In this document: positions 42,977 through 50,442 of the stretch, piece after piece
Numbering within the stretch: the stretch's first letter is position 1
Layout: each line of letters starts with the position of its first letter
From: Myxococcus eversor
GTDB lineage: Bacteria; Myxococcota; Myxococcia; Myxococcales; Myxococcaceae
Length of the DNA: 64,000 nt
Assembly (NCBI RefSeq): GCF_010894455.1
Contig: NZ_JAAIXY010000015.1
Location: 124,001-188,000, forward strand
Direction: 5' to 3'
Translations under genes and position numbers: made by a program
The notes under the pieces: generated by a model
The model's database searches: none
Seen by the model: the letters and a program-made list of their open reading frames with translations, nothing else
What the model was told of the DNA's origin: nothing

Positions 42977-42986
42977 TACTGAATGA
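42965..42986. promoter_or_regulatory. Perfect inverted repeat, probable GbsR operator
   Basis: TCATTCAGT and ACTGAATGA are 9-base arms around the four-base centre CAAT. Related half sites (TTCAGG to the left, GAATGC to the right) flank it. It overlaps the -35 box of the gbsR promoter. Confidence 0.65.
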
Positions 42987-42996
42987 AGTGAATGCA

Positions 42997-43034
42997 CGAA
43001 GGGCCCGAGACCTGTGGAGGCCGCGGGCCCTTCG
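42997..43034 (-). terminator. Terminator of the gene at 43088-43717
   Basis: A perfect 11-bp stem, CGAAGGGCCCG/CGGGCCCTTCG, with a 16-base loop lies downstream of the minus-strand exported protein gene. It insulates that gene from the GbsR promoter. Confidence 0.65.
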
Positions 43035-43087
43035 CATCCCCGTCCGGGGAGCCGGTGTCTCACGGGTGCGAGTCCGTGGGCCCAGGC

Positions 43088-43717
43088 TCAGTACTGGGTG
43101 TCGGGGCTGGTGCTCTTGTCCCCAGTGCCCACGTCCTTGTTCTTGTCCGTCCCCATGCTGGAGCCGCCGGTGCCCATGTCATCCTGGGTGCCCTGGGTGC
43201 CGGTGTCCATGGTGCCCTCGTTGATGGACGGGTCCGGCGCCATGACGTCCGTGCCCGCGCCGCCGGTGCCCGACAGCGAGATGCTCTTGGCCATGTTCTT
43301 CGTTTCCTTCACCTCGAAGCTGGCCCGGATCTCCTGGCCCTCCTTGAGGTCCTTGGCCTTCTTGAGCGTCGGGTCGGTGAAGGTGGTGCTCTTGTCGATG
43401 TCGAGCGTCACCACCGCGCCCTGCGCGTCCTGCACGAAGAGCTTGGTGCTCTCGGCCTTCACCACCTTGCCGCTCAGCTCCTTCTGGCCCATGGCATTGG
43501 TGCCCATGGAGGGGCTGGAGCCCATGGTGGAGCCGGAGCCGCCCATGGAGCTGTCCTTCTGCATGGACGGGTCCTGCGTGCTCCCCGTCGTACCTGACGT
43601 GCCCGAACCGCCCTGCGCCGCGGTGTCCTGCTGCGGCTTGGTCTTGTCGTCGTTCGCGAAGGCCGCGCCGGACCCCAGCAGTGCCATTGCCGCGAAAACC
43701 CCAACCAGCTTCTTCAT
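43088..43717 (-). CDS. Exported Gly/Ser/Thr/Met-rich protein with small OB-like core
   Basis: The protein has 209 residues. A signal peptide (M-K-K-L-V-G-V-F-A-A-M-A-L-L...A-F-A) is followed by a Gly/Ser/Met linker. A core of about 80 residues comes next (L-S-G-K-V-V-K-A-E-S-T-K-L-F-V-Q-D, then I-D-K-S-T-T-F and G-Q-E-I-R-A-S-F-E-V), which looks like a small beta-barrel of the OB or DUF5666 kind. A second Gly/Asp/Thr-rich tail ends the protein. AGGAGG lies seven bases before the ATG. It is probably periplasmic; the function is not recognisable. Tail and linker have a composition similar to the repeat protein at 33783-35639. Confidence 0.65.
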   Translation of the reverse strand: MKKLVGVFAAMALLGSGAAFANDDKTKPQQDTAAQGGSGTSGTTGSTQDPSMQKDSSMGGSGSTMGSSPSMGTNAMGQKELSGKVVKAESTKLFVQDAQGAVVTLDIDKSTTFTDPTLKKAKDLKEGQEIRASFEVKETKNMAKSISLSGTGGAGTDVMAPDPSINEGTMDTGTQGTQDDMGTGGSSMGTDKNKDVGTGDKSTSPDTQY

Positions 43718-43903
43718 GGGAGAGCCTCCTGTGTGAGTGCGACGGAGGGGCAAGCGTGGTGCGTCGTTTCCCTCCGCTGTTCCAAAAGCTAGGTGCGACG
43801 GTGGAAGCGGACAGGGCTGGGGGGGCAAGGTCGGCGCGTGCCCGGTCCCTCCCCTGCCGGTGGGGCCAGGGCAGGGTGGACCCGAGGGCAGGCCTCTGGC
43901 GGC

Positions 43904-43933
43904 TTGTGGCCGGGCGGGCTTTTCCCCTAGCGT
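43904..43933 (+). promoter_or_regulatory. Candidate promoter upstream of 43994
   Basis: TTGTGG and TAGCGT are spaced by 18 bases, 60 bases before the ATG. The -10 is of the T-A-G-n-n-T kind seen before several genes here. Confidence 0.35.
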
Positions 43934-43993
43934 CACGCCGGCAAGCGTCCACCGGCCTTCCAGCCGCTGGCCCGACAGGAGACCCCCTCCGCG

Positions 43994-44275
43994 ATGCCCC
44001 CGTCCGCCAAGCCGTCCGCTCCCCCCTCGGCCCAGGAGCTTCCCGTGCCCTCGTACCCCGCAATCGAGTCGCTCCTCGAGGCGACCCCCGCGGAGGACGT
44101 CCGGGCGCTGTTCGATCCGCTGAAGGACAGCCTGGCTGCCCTCAAGGGCCCCAAGGTGGAGGTGGGCAGGAAGGCCCAGGCCGCGCTCACCCACGCGGAG
44201 GCCCTGCTGGAATTGCTGGTGGATACCCGCGAGCGGCTGATCGCCGAATCGAAGGGCTCCAAGGGCCGGAAATGA
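43994..44275 (+). CDS. Small helical hypothetical protein beside the T3SS cluster
   Basis: The protein has 93 residues. A Pro/Ala/Ser-rich N-terminus is followed by a four-segment helical part (I-E-S-L-L-E-A-T-P-A-E-D-V-R-A-L-F and A-L-L-E-L-L-V-D-T-R-E-R-L) and a basic end. I do not recognise the family. The N-terminal Ser/Pro bias is like that of some type III secreted proteins, but no export evidence exists. It precedes the FliA-type promoter of the cluster and may not belong to it. Confidence 0.55.
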   Translation: MPPSAKPSAPPSAQELPVPSYPAIESLLEATPAEDVRALFDPLKDSLAALKGPKVEVGRKAQAALTHAEALLELLVDTRERLIAESKGSKGRK

Positions 44276-44316
44276 CGGGGTTTTCCTGACCAGTCGCGGT
44301 TTTTCGCCACGGGCAG

Positions 44317-44343
44317 GCAACTGGCGGAGGGCTGGGCCGATAA
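44317..44343 (+). promoter_or_regulatory. FliA (sigma-28)-type promoter of the first T3SS operon
   Basis: GCAA, 15 bases, then GCCGATAA. The -10 is a perfect match to the flagellar sigma-28 -10 box and the spacing is the canonical 15. It lies 67 bases before the ATG at 44411, whose operon includes a FliA-like sigma gene. Confidence 0.6.
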
Positions 44344-44410
44344 TCAGGGAAAGAGCACTGGATCATCCGGGAGCTCTGTCTTTTTCTCGCAGCGCCTGCT
44401 GGAGGATGAA

Positions 44411-44974
44411 ATGGCGAAGATCGACAACATGATGGGTCCTGGCGTCCGGCTCTCGACCAACGTCACGACGGCTCGGCAGACCCCGAACACGGGCTTTGGC
44501 GCGCGGCTTCAGAACGGCCTGAACAGCGCGGCGGGCGCGGTGGGCACGGGCGTCGGCGCGGTGGCCGGCATGATTCCGGGCGGCCAGATTGTGTCCGCGG
44601 CGGTCTCCTCGGTTCACACCCTGTCCAACAACTCGGGCTCCGGCAGCGCGCCCTACGCGGGCGTGATGAGCACCGCGGTGGGCATGGGCGGCGGCACGGT
44701 GGCTCCGTCCATGGGCGGCGCCTCGGCCGGCATCGGCGGCGTGGCCGGTGGCATCGGTGGTGGCGTGGCGGGTCCCGGCACGGGCGCGCTCGGCACCAGC
44801 ACGTCGGAGACCGTGGGCGGCAATTTCTCGCTGAACCAGATGGCGGCGGAGAACTCCAAGCTGCTGAACCTGCAGGCGGCCATCCAGCAGGAGTCGCAGA
44901 CCTTCACGGCTATTTCCAACGTGATGAAGTCGCGGCACGATTGCATCAAGAACTCCATCAGCAACGTCCGCTAA
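44411..44974 (+). CDS. Putative T3SS-exported protein with needle-like C-terminal helix
   Basis: The protein has 187 residues. The N-terminus is polar and without a Sec signal. The middle (about 40-135) is Gly/Ala/Ser-rich with weakly hydrophobic runs such as G-A-V-A-G-M-I-P-G-G-Q. The last 45 residues form an amphipathic helix ending I-S-N-V-R. Its C-terminal 37 residues align without gaps to the end of the needle-like protein at 61686 (11 identities by hand). This suggests a polymerising or exported subunit. GGAGG is five bases before the ATG, and a sigma-28-like promoter precedes it. A TPR chaperone gene follows. I could not match it to a named Sct component. Confidence 0.6.
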   Translation: MAKIDNMMGPGVRLSTNVTTARQTPNTGFGARLQNGLNSAAGAVGTGVGAVAGMIPGGQIVSAAVSSVHTLSNNSGSGSAPYAGVMSTAVGMGGGTVAPSMGGASAGIGGVAGGIGGGVAGPGTGALGTSTSETVGGNFSLNQMAAENSKLLNLQAAIQQESQTFTAISNVMKSRHDCIKNSISNVR

Positions 44975-45064
44975 GCCCTCGGGGCGTGGCGGGCGAAAGC
45001 CCGGAGGGGAGGGGAGCGGCGCCGCTTCCCTCCAGGCCGGGCCAGGAAAGGAAGAGCGAAGTCC

Positions 45065-45499
45065 ATGGCGGAGAGCGTCTCGGAGATCTCGAACAGCCTG
45101 GTCCCCTTGGGGCGCCAGCAGGCCATGGTGTTGCTGGAGGCCGGCTACCTGTGGCTGGACATGGGGCAGTTCGACAAGGCGAAGGAGATCTTCTCCGGCG
45201 CCGCGGCGCTGATGCCCAAGAGCGAGGTTCCGCAGCTGGGCCTGGGCGCCGTGGAGTTCGCGCAGGGCCGTCACGACAAGGCGCTGCAGGCCTACCGCTC
45301 CGCGCAGCGACTGGCGCCCCAGGCGTCACTGCCGCGCGCGCACGTGGGCGAGGCGCTCCTGTTCCTGGGCAAGGTGCCGGAGGCGCTCAAGGAGCTCAAG
45401 GCCGCCATCGACCTGGAGCCCGAAGGTGACGGGGCCCGTCTGGCGCAGGCGCTCCTCCAGGCGAAGGAAGCGGGAGTCCTGCCTCCCGCGAAGAAGTAG
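45065..45499 (+). CDS. TPR protein, likely T3SS chaperone (SycD/LcrH-like)
   Basis: The protein has 144 residues and about three TPR units (A-G-Y-L-W-L-D-M-G-Q-F-D-K-A-K-E-I-F; L-G-A-V-E-F-A-Q-G-R-H-D-K-A-L-Q-A-Y; A-L-L-F-L-G-K-V-P-E-A-L-K-E-L). This is the size and layout of the class II T3SS chaperones that hold translocators. Its position straight after the putative exported protein suggests that protein is its client. It is cytoplasmic. Its operon continues to the sigma factor and sctI. Confidence 0.7.
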   Translation: MAESVSEISNSLVPLGRQQAMVLLEAGYLWLDMGQFDKAKEIFSGAAALMPKSEVPQLGLGAVEFAQGRHDKALQAYRSAQRLAPQASLPRAHVGEALLFLGKVPEALKELKAAIDLEPEGDGARLAQALLQAKEAGVLPPAKK

Positions 45500-45521
45500 A
45501 GGCAGGAGGGGAGCTTCGCCC

Positions 45522-45917
45522 ATGGCTGTCGGTGGCGTTGGACGCGGTGGTGGCAAGGGGCGCGCCGGTGGCGCGAAGGGGGCGTCGTCCGCGGCGCCCA
45601 CGGGTGGCACGGCTTTTGGCGCCAAGGTGGACAAGGCGGAGTCTCTTGTTGGCGTTTCGGGTCTGGTAGGCTCCAGCAACGTCCAGGGCCCCCAGGCCGC
45701 GGATCCGGTCGCCGCGCAGGCGATGGCCATCGCCCGCGGATTGAAGAACGGGGGCTTCAAGAGCAAGGAAGAGGCGACCCGGGCGTTGGTCGCCGAAGTC
45801 CTGAAGGAGAAGCTGCGCATGAAGTCCTCCTCCCTCACCACGAAGATCGCGGACGCACTGCAGGATGACCCGAGGCTGAACCAGGTACTCGAGCGGCTGT
45901 GGTCCAAGGCCGAGTGA
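45522..45917 (+). CDS. Basic Gly-rich N-terminus, helical C-terminus; T3SS-cluster protein of unknown function
   Basis: The protein has 131 residues. The first 30 are Gly/Arg/Lys/Ala only (V-G-R-G-G-G-K-G-R-A-G-G), and the rest is helical (A-V-A-A-Q-A-M-A-I-A-R-G-L-K-like, then E-A-T-R-A-L-V-A-E-V-L-K-E-K-L). AGGAGG lies about 13 bases upstream of the ATG. The sigma factor gene begins eight bases after its stop. It could be an anti-sigma or regulatory partner of the sigma factor by position, but no sequence evidence supports that. Confidence 0.55.
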   Translation: MAVGGVGRGGGKGRAGGAKGASSAAPTGGTAFGAKVDKAESLVGVSGLVGSSNVQGPQAADPVAAQAMAIARGLKNGGFKSKEEATRALVAEVLKEKLRMKSSSLTTKIADALQDDPRLNQVLERLWSKAE

Positions 45918-45924
45918 GCAGCGC

Positions 45925-46761
45925 TTGCCACTGGGCGAAGACAGGAAGGCCATTCTCACCAAGTACGGCCCCTACGTTCGGTCGCTCGCGGCGACCGTGC
46001 GCAAGCAGTTCAACGCCCAGCTCGAGCTGGATGAGCTGGTGGCGTACGGACAGATAGGACTGCTGGAGGCCGCTGAACGATTCGACCCGAAGGTGGGAGC
46101 CAATTTCCTCACCTTTGCCCACTACCGCATCAAGGGCGCCATCTTCGACGGCTTGAGGAAGATGGGGGTGTTGAGGGGTTCCGACGCCCGCAACGCGTAC
46201 GTGGGCGAGCGGGCGGCGGCATACCTGGGCAATTTGTCGGACCGGGAGTCGGGCTCAAGCAACCGGGGCAGCTCATTCGACGATGATGTCAGTGACATCT
46301 CGGATGCTGTCCAAGGCCTGGCGATGGTGTTCGCCTCCAGTCTGGAGGGGGCCGACAACGGCGGGTACACCGACGAGTCGCTGCCGGTGGATGTCCGGAT
46401 CGAGCAGGAGCAGCTGAAGACGCGGGTGCGGGCGGCGATAGAGAAGCTCCCGGAGAAGGAGCGAAAGCTTCTTCAGGGGTACTACTTCCAGGGCAGGACG
46501 CTGGAAGAGGCGGGGTCGGAAATCGGGCAGTCGAAGAGCTGGGCGTCGCGGCTTCATGCGCGGGCCATCGACCGCCTCAAGGAACTCTTGAACGAGGAGG
46601 AGGAACTTCCCCCTACCTCGACGGATGCAAGGAGGCTGTCACATGGCGGGTCCGATGGCGGGCATCTCCGCGGCGCAGGTGGCGCAGCAAAAGCTGCAGG
46701 ATCAGGGCGTCCAGCAGACGAACAAGGCGGGGGCGTCGAAGTTCGACGGAGTTCTCGCTGA
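45925..46761 (+). CDS. FliA/WhiG-like sigma-70 family factor inside the T3SS cluster
   Basis: The protein has 278 residues from a TTG at 45925; no ATG or GTG is better placed, because region 1.2/2 starts at once. Region 2 is L-D-E-L-V-A-Y-G-Q-I-G-L-L-E-A-A-E-R-F-D...F-L-T-F-A-H-Y-R-I-K-G-A-I. Region 4 is L-P-E-K-E-R-K-L-L-Q-G-Y-Y-F-Q-G-R-T-L-E-E-A-G. The G-A-I-x-D-G-L-R version of region 2 is typical of the FliA/SigF/WhiG group (usually D-x-L-R). A 45-residue low-complexity tail overlaps sctI in another frame. It is expected to read the sigma-28-like promoters at 44317 and 61594. Confidence 0.85.
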   Translation: MPLGEDRKAILTKYGPYVRSLAATVRKQFNAQLELDELVAYGQIGLLEAAERFDPKVGANFLTFAHYRIKGAIFDGLRKMGVLRGSDARNAYVGERAAAYLGNLSDRESGSSNRGSSFDDDVSDISDAVQGLAMVFASSLEGADNGGYTDESLPVDVRIEQEQLKTRVRAAIEKLPEKERKLLQGYYFQGRTLEEAGSEIGQSKSWASRLHARAIDRLKELLNEEEELPPTSTDARRLSHGGSDGGHLRGAGGAAKAAGSGRPADEQGGGVEVRRSSR

Positions 46762-47203
46762 CAAGTCGCAGGGCGCCGGTCAGGTGGACGCGGCCCAGGG
46801 CGTGAACAAGGCCCAGGCGGCGCAGGCGACCCAGAAGACGGACGCCGTCCGCCAGGTGGAGACCGTCAACAAGACGGAGAAGGCGGCCCTGAACAAGGTC
46901 AACGCCACCGCCACCCAGCCTGTCTCCGCGAAGGCCGCGGAGCCTGTCGCCGCGAAGACGGAGACGGGGAAGACGGGCAAGGCCTCCGACATGATGACGC
47001 AGGTGATTGGCGACCTGGAGAAGGGCCAGGGCAACCTGGAGAAGATCATCTCCCAGGCCTCCAGCGGCAAGCAGTTCTCCAACGCCGAGCTGCTCTCGCT
47101 CCAGGCGTCCATGTACCAGTACACCCAGCAGTTGGACCTGACGAGCAAGGTGGTCGAGAAGGCCACCACCGGCCTCAAGGACGTCGTCAAGACGCAGGTC
47201 TGA
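46643..47203 (+). CDS. sctI: T3SS inner rod protein SctI-like
   Basis: The protein has 186 residues. The first 100 are Ala/Gln/Lys/Thr-rich and probably disordered. The C-terminus (F-S-N-A-E-L-L-S-L-Q-A-S-M-Y-Q-Y-T-Q, then L-T-S-K-V-V-E-K-A-T-T-G-L-K) matches the conserved end of YscI/EscI/HrpB inner-rod proteins. It precedes sctJ, the slot of fliE before fliF in flagellar operons. The ATG at 46643 is chosen because GGAGG lies seven bases upstream; it starts inside the sigma gene. SctI forms the rod under the needle and helps the substrate switch. Confidence 0.78.
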   Translation: MAGPMAGISAAQVAQQKLQDQGVQQTNKAGASKFDGVLADKSQGAGQVDAAQGVNKAQAAQATQKTDAVRQVETVNKTEKAALNKVNATATQPVSAKAAEPVAAKTETGKTGKASDMMTQVIGDLEKGQGNLEKIISQASSGKQFSNAELLSLQASMYQYTQQLDLTSKVVEKATTGLKDVVKTQV

Positions 47204-47236
47204 TTTCAATCCACCGTCCTCGGTGGCGCTTGGTTG

Positions 47237-47272
47237 AAGGGCGGCCTCTCCAGAGTTGGAGGGGGCGCCCTT
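47237..47272 (+). terminator. Terminator between sctI and sctJ
   Basis: Stem AAGGGCG/CGCCCTT with inner arms CCTCTCCA/TGGAGGGG (one mismatch) is followed by a short GTTTT run. It separates the exported-subunit operon from the basal-body operon. Confidence 0.6.
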
Positions 47273-47310
47273 CCGCGTTTTCCGAGGCCCAGGTAAGCTC
47301 ACGCCCGCCC

Positions 47311-48123
47311 ATGATTCGCCGACCGCATGCGTTCGCCGCCCCGCTCCTCGCCCTCGTGCTCGTGACGGGTTGTCACATCGAGCTGCAGCATGAGCTGAGT
47401 GAAGCGGACGCCAACGAAATCTACGTCCTGCTCAGCAAGAACGGCATCAACGCGAAGAAGGAGAAGGAGGAAGGCGGCAACGAGGTCCGGTTCATGATCA
47501 CCGTGCCCAAGACGGACGCCGCCGAGGCCGCGGAGTTGCTCAAGCTCAACTCGCTGCCCAGGCCCGTGGAGAAGGGGCTGTCGCACTTCGCCAAGGGAAG
47601 CATGGTGCCCACCGCCACGGAGGAGCGCGCCATGCTCCTCAAGGCCATGGCGGGCGAGGTCTCCAACGCGCTCAATCAGATCGATGGCGTGCTGGAGGCG
47701 CGCGCCATCGTCAGCGTGCCGGAGAACAACGACCTGACGCAGCCGGAGAACAAGCCGATGCCGTCCGCGTCGGTGTTCATCAAGTACCGCATCGTCGAGG
47801 GCGGCAAGTCGCCCATCGAGGTCGCCGCGGTGAAGGCCTTCGTGGCCACGGCCGTGCCGGAGATGCGACCGGAGGCGGTGACGGTGCTGATGACCGCGGC
47901 GCAGGGCCCCAAGGCGGAGAAGACGGACGAGAACCGGCAGCAGGACGTGCTGGGACTGCGGATGACGGCGTCCAGCGCCAGCCAGTTCAAGATGATGCTG
48001 GCGGTGGCCTGCGTGCTCATCCTGGGGATGATGGGACTGACGGGCTGGTCGTTCATGCGCGCTCCCGGTGGCGCTCCCGCCGCGCGCGGCTCCCGTCCCC
48101 GCGTCCGTCCGCCCGAGGCCTGA
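47311..48123 (+). CDS. sctJ: T3SS inner-membrane ring lipoprotein SctJ
   Basis: The protein has 270 residues and is the FliF/YscJ homologue. The signal peptide ends in the lipobox L-V-T-G-C. The ring-building motifs follow: L-S-E-A-D-A-N-E-I-Y-V-L-L-S-K-N-G-I, then L-N-Q-I-D-G-V-L-E-A-R-A-I-V-S-V-P and S-A-S-V-F-I-K-Y-R. A C-terminal transmembrane helix (M-M-L-A-V-A-C-V-L-I-L-G-M-M-G) anchors it in the inner membrane. It is the inner MS-ring of the basal body. No SctD partner is seen in the window. Confidence 0.92.
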   Translation: MIRRPHAFAAPLLALVLVTGCHIELQHELSEADANEIYVLLSKNGINAKKEKEEGGNEVRFMITVPKTDAAEAAELLKLNSLPRPVEKGLSHFAKGSMVPTATEERAMLLKAMAGEVSNALNQIDGVLEARAIVSVPENNDLTQPENKPMPSASVFIKYRIVEGGKSPIEVAAVKAFVATAVPEMRPEAVTVLMTAAQGPKAEKTDENRQQDVLGLRMTASSASQFKMMLAVACVLILGMMGLTGWSFMRAPGGAPAARGSRPRVRPPEA

Positions 48124-48195
48124 CGCCTTCGCGCCCCCGCCAGTGGGGCGCCTCCTTCCTCCCAGCGGGCGTCGGTGGGGCCCGCGAGGTGACGT

Positions 48196-50418
48196 TTGGA
48201 CTCGTTCTTCACCTCGCTCAACAAGCGTCAGAGCATGTTGCTCCTGACCGCCGTCACCTTCGGCGGCCAGGAGAGCTTGGGGGCGATGGAGCACCTCCCG
48301 ACGGAGGAAGGTGAGCTCTTGCGCCACCGCGCGCAGGAGATCCTGCAGATCCCCCGCGACAAGCGCATCCCCGCGCTGGTGCAGGAGATCAAGCGGCTGG
48401 TGAAGGACCGGCGCGGTCAGTTGTGGACCGCGGAGCCGGAGCGGCTGGCCGCGCTGCTGCAACGCGAGCGCGGGGCCCTGATGGAGATTGTCCTGCGCGC
48501 GCTGCCCTCCGCGATGGCGGAGGCGGTGCGGGTCCACCTGCCGCCGTCTCGCGTGAAGCTGACCCGCGAGGTCCGACCTCAAGTCCTGGACATCGTCCGG
48601 TGGCAGTTGGAGGAGGCGCTGGCGCGGGAGTCGAGCGCCTCGCAGTCCGCGGGCTTCAAGTTCTCCGACGTGCTCATGCTCCAGCAGCGGGAGCTGCTCA
48701 CGGTGAGCGACAGGCTGGGCGCGCGCGTGCTGGGTCCGGCCCTGGCGGGTCTTCCCGACGCGGAGCGGGAGACGCTGCTGGAGGCCCTGCCTCCGGACCT
48801 GAAGCTCCTGGCCAGCAAGTCCGTGGCGGCCAATGCGCCGCGCAAGCTCCCGGAGGAGGACGCCCGCGCCCAACTGGAGATGCACGACGGCTTGAAGAAC
48901 CCGGCGGGCTCCATCCGCAGCGCGGGAGTCCAACGGCTGGCGCGCGCGTGCGTGGCCCAGTCGCCGGAGTTCGCCGCGCGCATGCTGGAGAAGTACCGGG
49001 GCGAGTTCGGCAGCCTGGTGGCGAAGTGGGTGCGCGAGGAGCGCATCCGTCCCACCGCGCGCGGCGACGGTGGCCGCACCGACATCGTCATGGACCTGGA
49101 GCGGCTGGCCACCCGAGGCCTCATCGAGCGCCCCGTCCGCCTGGCGACGCCGCCCCCGCCGCGTCAGTCCGCCGTGCTGCCGCCCCCGCCGGGCGCGCGC
49201 AAGGCCGCTGCCGCCTCCGCCGCCGCGCGTGAGGCTCCTCCCCGTGAAGCGCCGGCGGGTGCCTCCCGCGAGCCCGCGCCGTCCCGCGAGCCCGCGCCGG
49301 TGGCACGTGAGGCGGGTGGTTCCTCCGTGCATCGGGAGCCCGTGAGCGCTCCTCGAGAGGGCACGGGCGTGGCTCGCGAGCCGGGCAAGGCGGGCACCGC
49401 CACGCGCCGGCCTCCTGGCGCCGATCCCTCGGTGAAGCGCGACTTCATGGCCGAGCGCGCCGCGAGGAGCGCGGGCGCCATGTCCAGCCGGGAGCGGGAG
49501 CCTTCTCGTGTCGCGCGTCCCAAGGAGGGCGCGGCGGATGGCTCCGCGGTCCATCGCGTCCCCCCGCGCCGCGACCCCCATTCCCCGGCGCCAGCCCCGG
49601 GTGCCCCGCGTCGTGAGGGCACCTCGGCGGGAGCCCGTCGCGAGCCAGGAGGCCCCGAGCCCCGGCCGAGTCGTCCGTCGAGGCCGGACCCGGAGGGGGC
49701 TCGCATCGGCCCTCCGCCCTCGCGGCTGGGCCTGGGGGGACCCCGACCTCGCCCGTCGACACCAGGCAGCGAGGCCGAGGCACCTCCCATGCGGGAGCGC
49801 TCGCGGGTGGGCTCCGCCGAGGATGGCTCGCGGGTGGGCCCCGCGTCGGACGGTTCTCGTGTGGGGCGCGCGGCGGACGGCTCGCGGGTGGGCCCTTCGT
49901 CAGACGGTTCTCGCGTGGGCCCCCCCTCGGACGGTTCTCGCGTGGGCCGCGCGGCGGACGGCTCGCGGGTGGGCCCTGCCTCGGATGGTTCTCGTGTGGG
50001 TCGTGCGGCGGACGCCTCGCGGGTGGGGCCCTCTGGGGATGCCTCGCGGGTGGGTCCCGCGGGGGAGTCCTCGCGCGTGCAGCGCCCTCCCGAGGAGCTG
50101 TCCCGTTCGTCCCGGGTGCGGCCTCGCGCCGATGTCGCGCCGTCCCGAGAGGACCCGGAGGGTTCTCGGGTGTTCCGCTCGCGCTCGTCGGTGAGCGTCA
50201 AGGCGCTGCGTCCGGACCCGGCTCGCGAGGGCGGAGGCCAGCAGGAGCGGCCCCCTCGGGTGCTCGCCGGGCGAGCAGGCCCTCCCGCGGGGGCGCCGTC
50301 GTCGGGGGGACAGAAGGAGGGCACGGCGGTGCAGCGGCGACCTCGCTCGACGTCCGATACGGACAAGCCGGTGCCTCCGGGCTCCGGCGGGCGTGGACCG
50401 CGCGGCGGAACGCGCTAG
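48196..50418 (+). CDS. Large protein in the FliG/SctK position with tandem GSRVG repeats
   Basis: The protein has 740 residues. Residues 1-320 are helical with repeated L-P-x-x-x-x-x-x-L segments (V-L-R-A-L-P-S-A-M-A-E-A-V, A-L-A-G-L-P-D-A-E-R-E-T-L-L-E-A-L-P) that faintly resemble FliG. Residues 320-740 are Pro/Arg/Ser-rich and disordered, with eleven 9-residue repeats of D-G-S-R-V-G type. It lies between sctJ (fliF) and sctL (fliH), which is the fliG slot, so it may be the sorting-platform connector SctK or a FliG-like equivalent. This is an inference from position. The start is TTG at 48196 with GAGGTGA three bases upstream; the ATG at 48235 is an alternative. Confidence 0.6.
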   Translation: MDSFFTSLNKRQSMLLLTAVTFGGQESLGAMEHLPTEEGELLRHRAQEILQIPRDKRIPALVQEIKRLVKDRRGQLWTAEPERLAALLQRERGALMEIVLRALPSAMAEAVRVHLPPSRVKLTREVRPQVLDIVRWQLEEALARESSASQSAGFKFSDVLMLQQRELLTVSDRLGARVLGPALAGLPDAERETLLEALPPDLKLLASKSVAANAPRKLPEEDARAQLEMHDGLKNPAGSIRSAGVQRLARACVAQSPEFAARMLEKYRGEFGSLVAKWVREERIRPTARGDGGRTDIVMDLERLATRGLIERPVRLATPPPPRQSAVLPPPPGARKAAAASAAAREAPPREAPAGASREPAPSREPAPVAREAGGSSVHREPVSAPREGTGVAREPGKAGTATRRPPGADPSVKRDFMAERAARSAGAMSSREREPSRVARPKEGAADGSAVHRVPPRRDPHSPAPAPGAPRREGTSAGARREPGGPEPRPSRPSRPDPEGARIGPPPSRLGLGGPRPRPSTPGSEAEAPPMRERSRVGSAEDGSRVGPASDGSRVGRAADGSRVGPSSDGSRVGPPSDGSRVGRAADGSRVGPASDGSRVGRAADASRVGPSGDASRVGPAGESSRVQRPPEELSRSSRVRPRADVAPSREDPEGSRVFRSRSSVSVKALRPDPAREGGGQQERPPRVLAGRAGPPAGAPSSGGQKEGTAVQRRPRSTSDTDKPVPPGSGGRGPRGGTR
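49795..50091 (+). repeat. Eleven tandem 27-bp repeats
   Basis: Eleven units of exactly 27 bases, in frame, encode D-G-S-R-V-G plus three variable residues (P-A-S, R-A-A, P-S-S and others). The first and last two are diverged. Copy number probably varies. Confidence 0.9.
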
Positions 50419-50442
50419 CATCCGGCCCGCAAGGAGCGGCGC

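Noticed and set aside
49795..50091. Regular 27-bp repeats considered as a CRISPR array
   Set aside because: There are no unique spacers; units are directly tandem, in frame and encode a D-G-S-R-V-G protein repeat.
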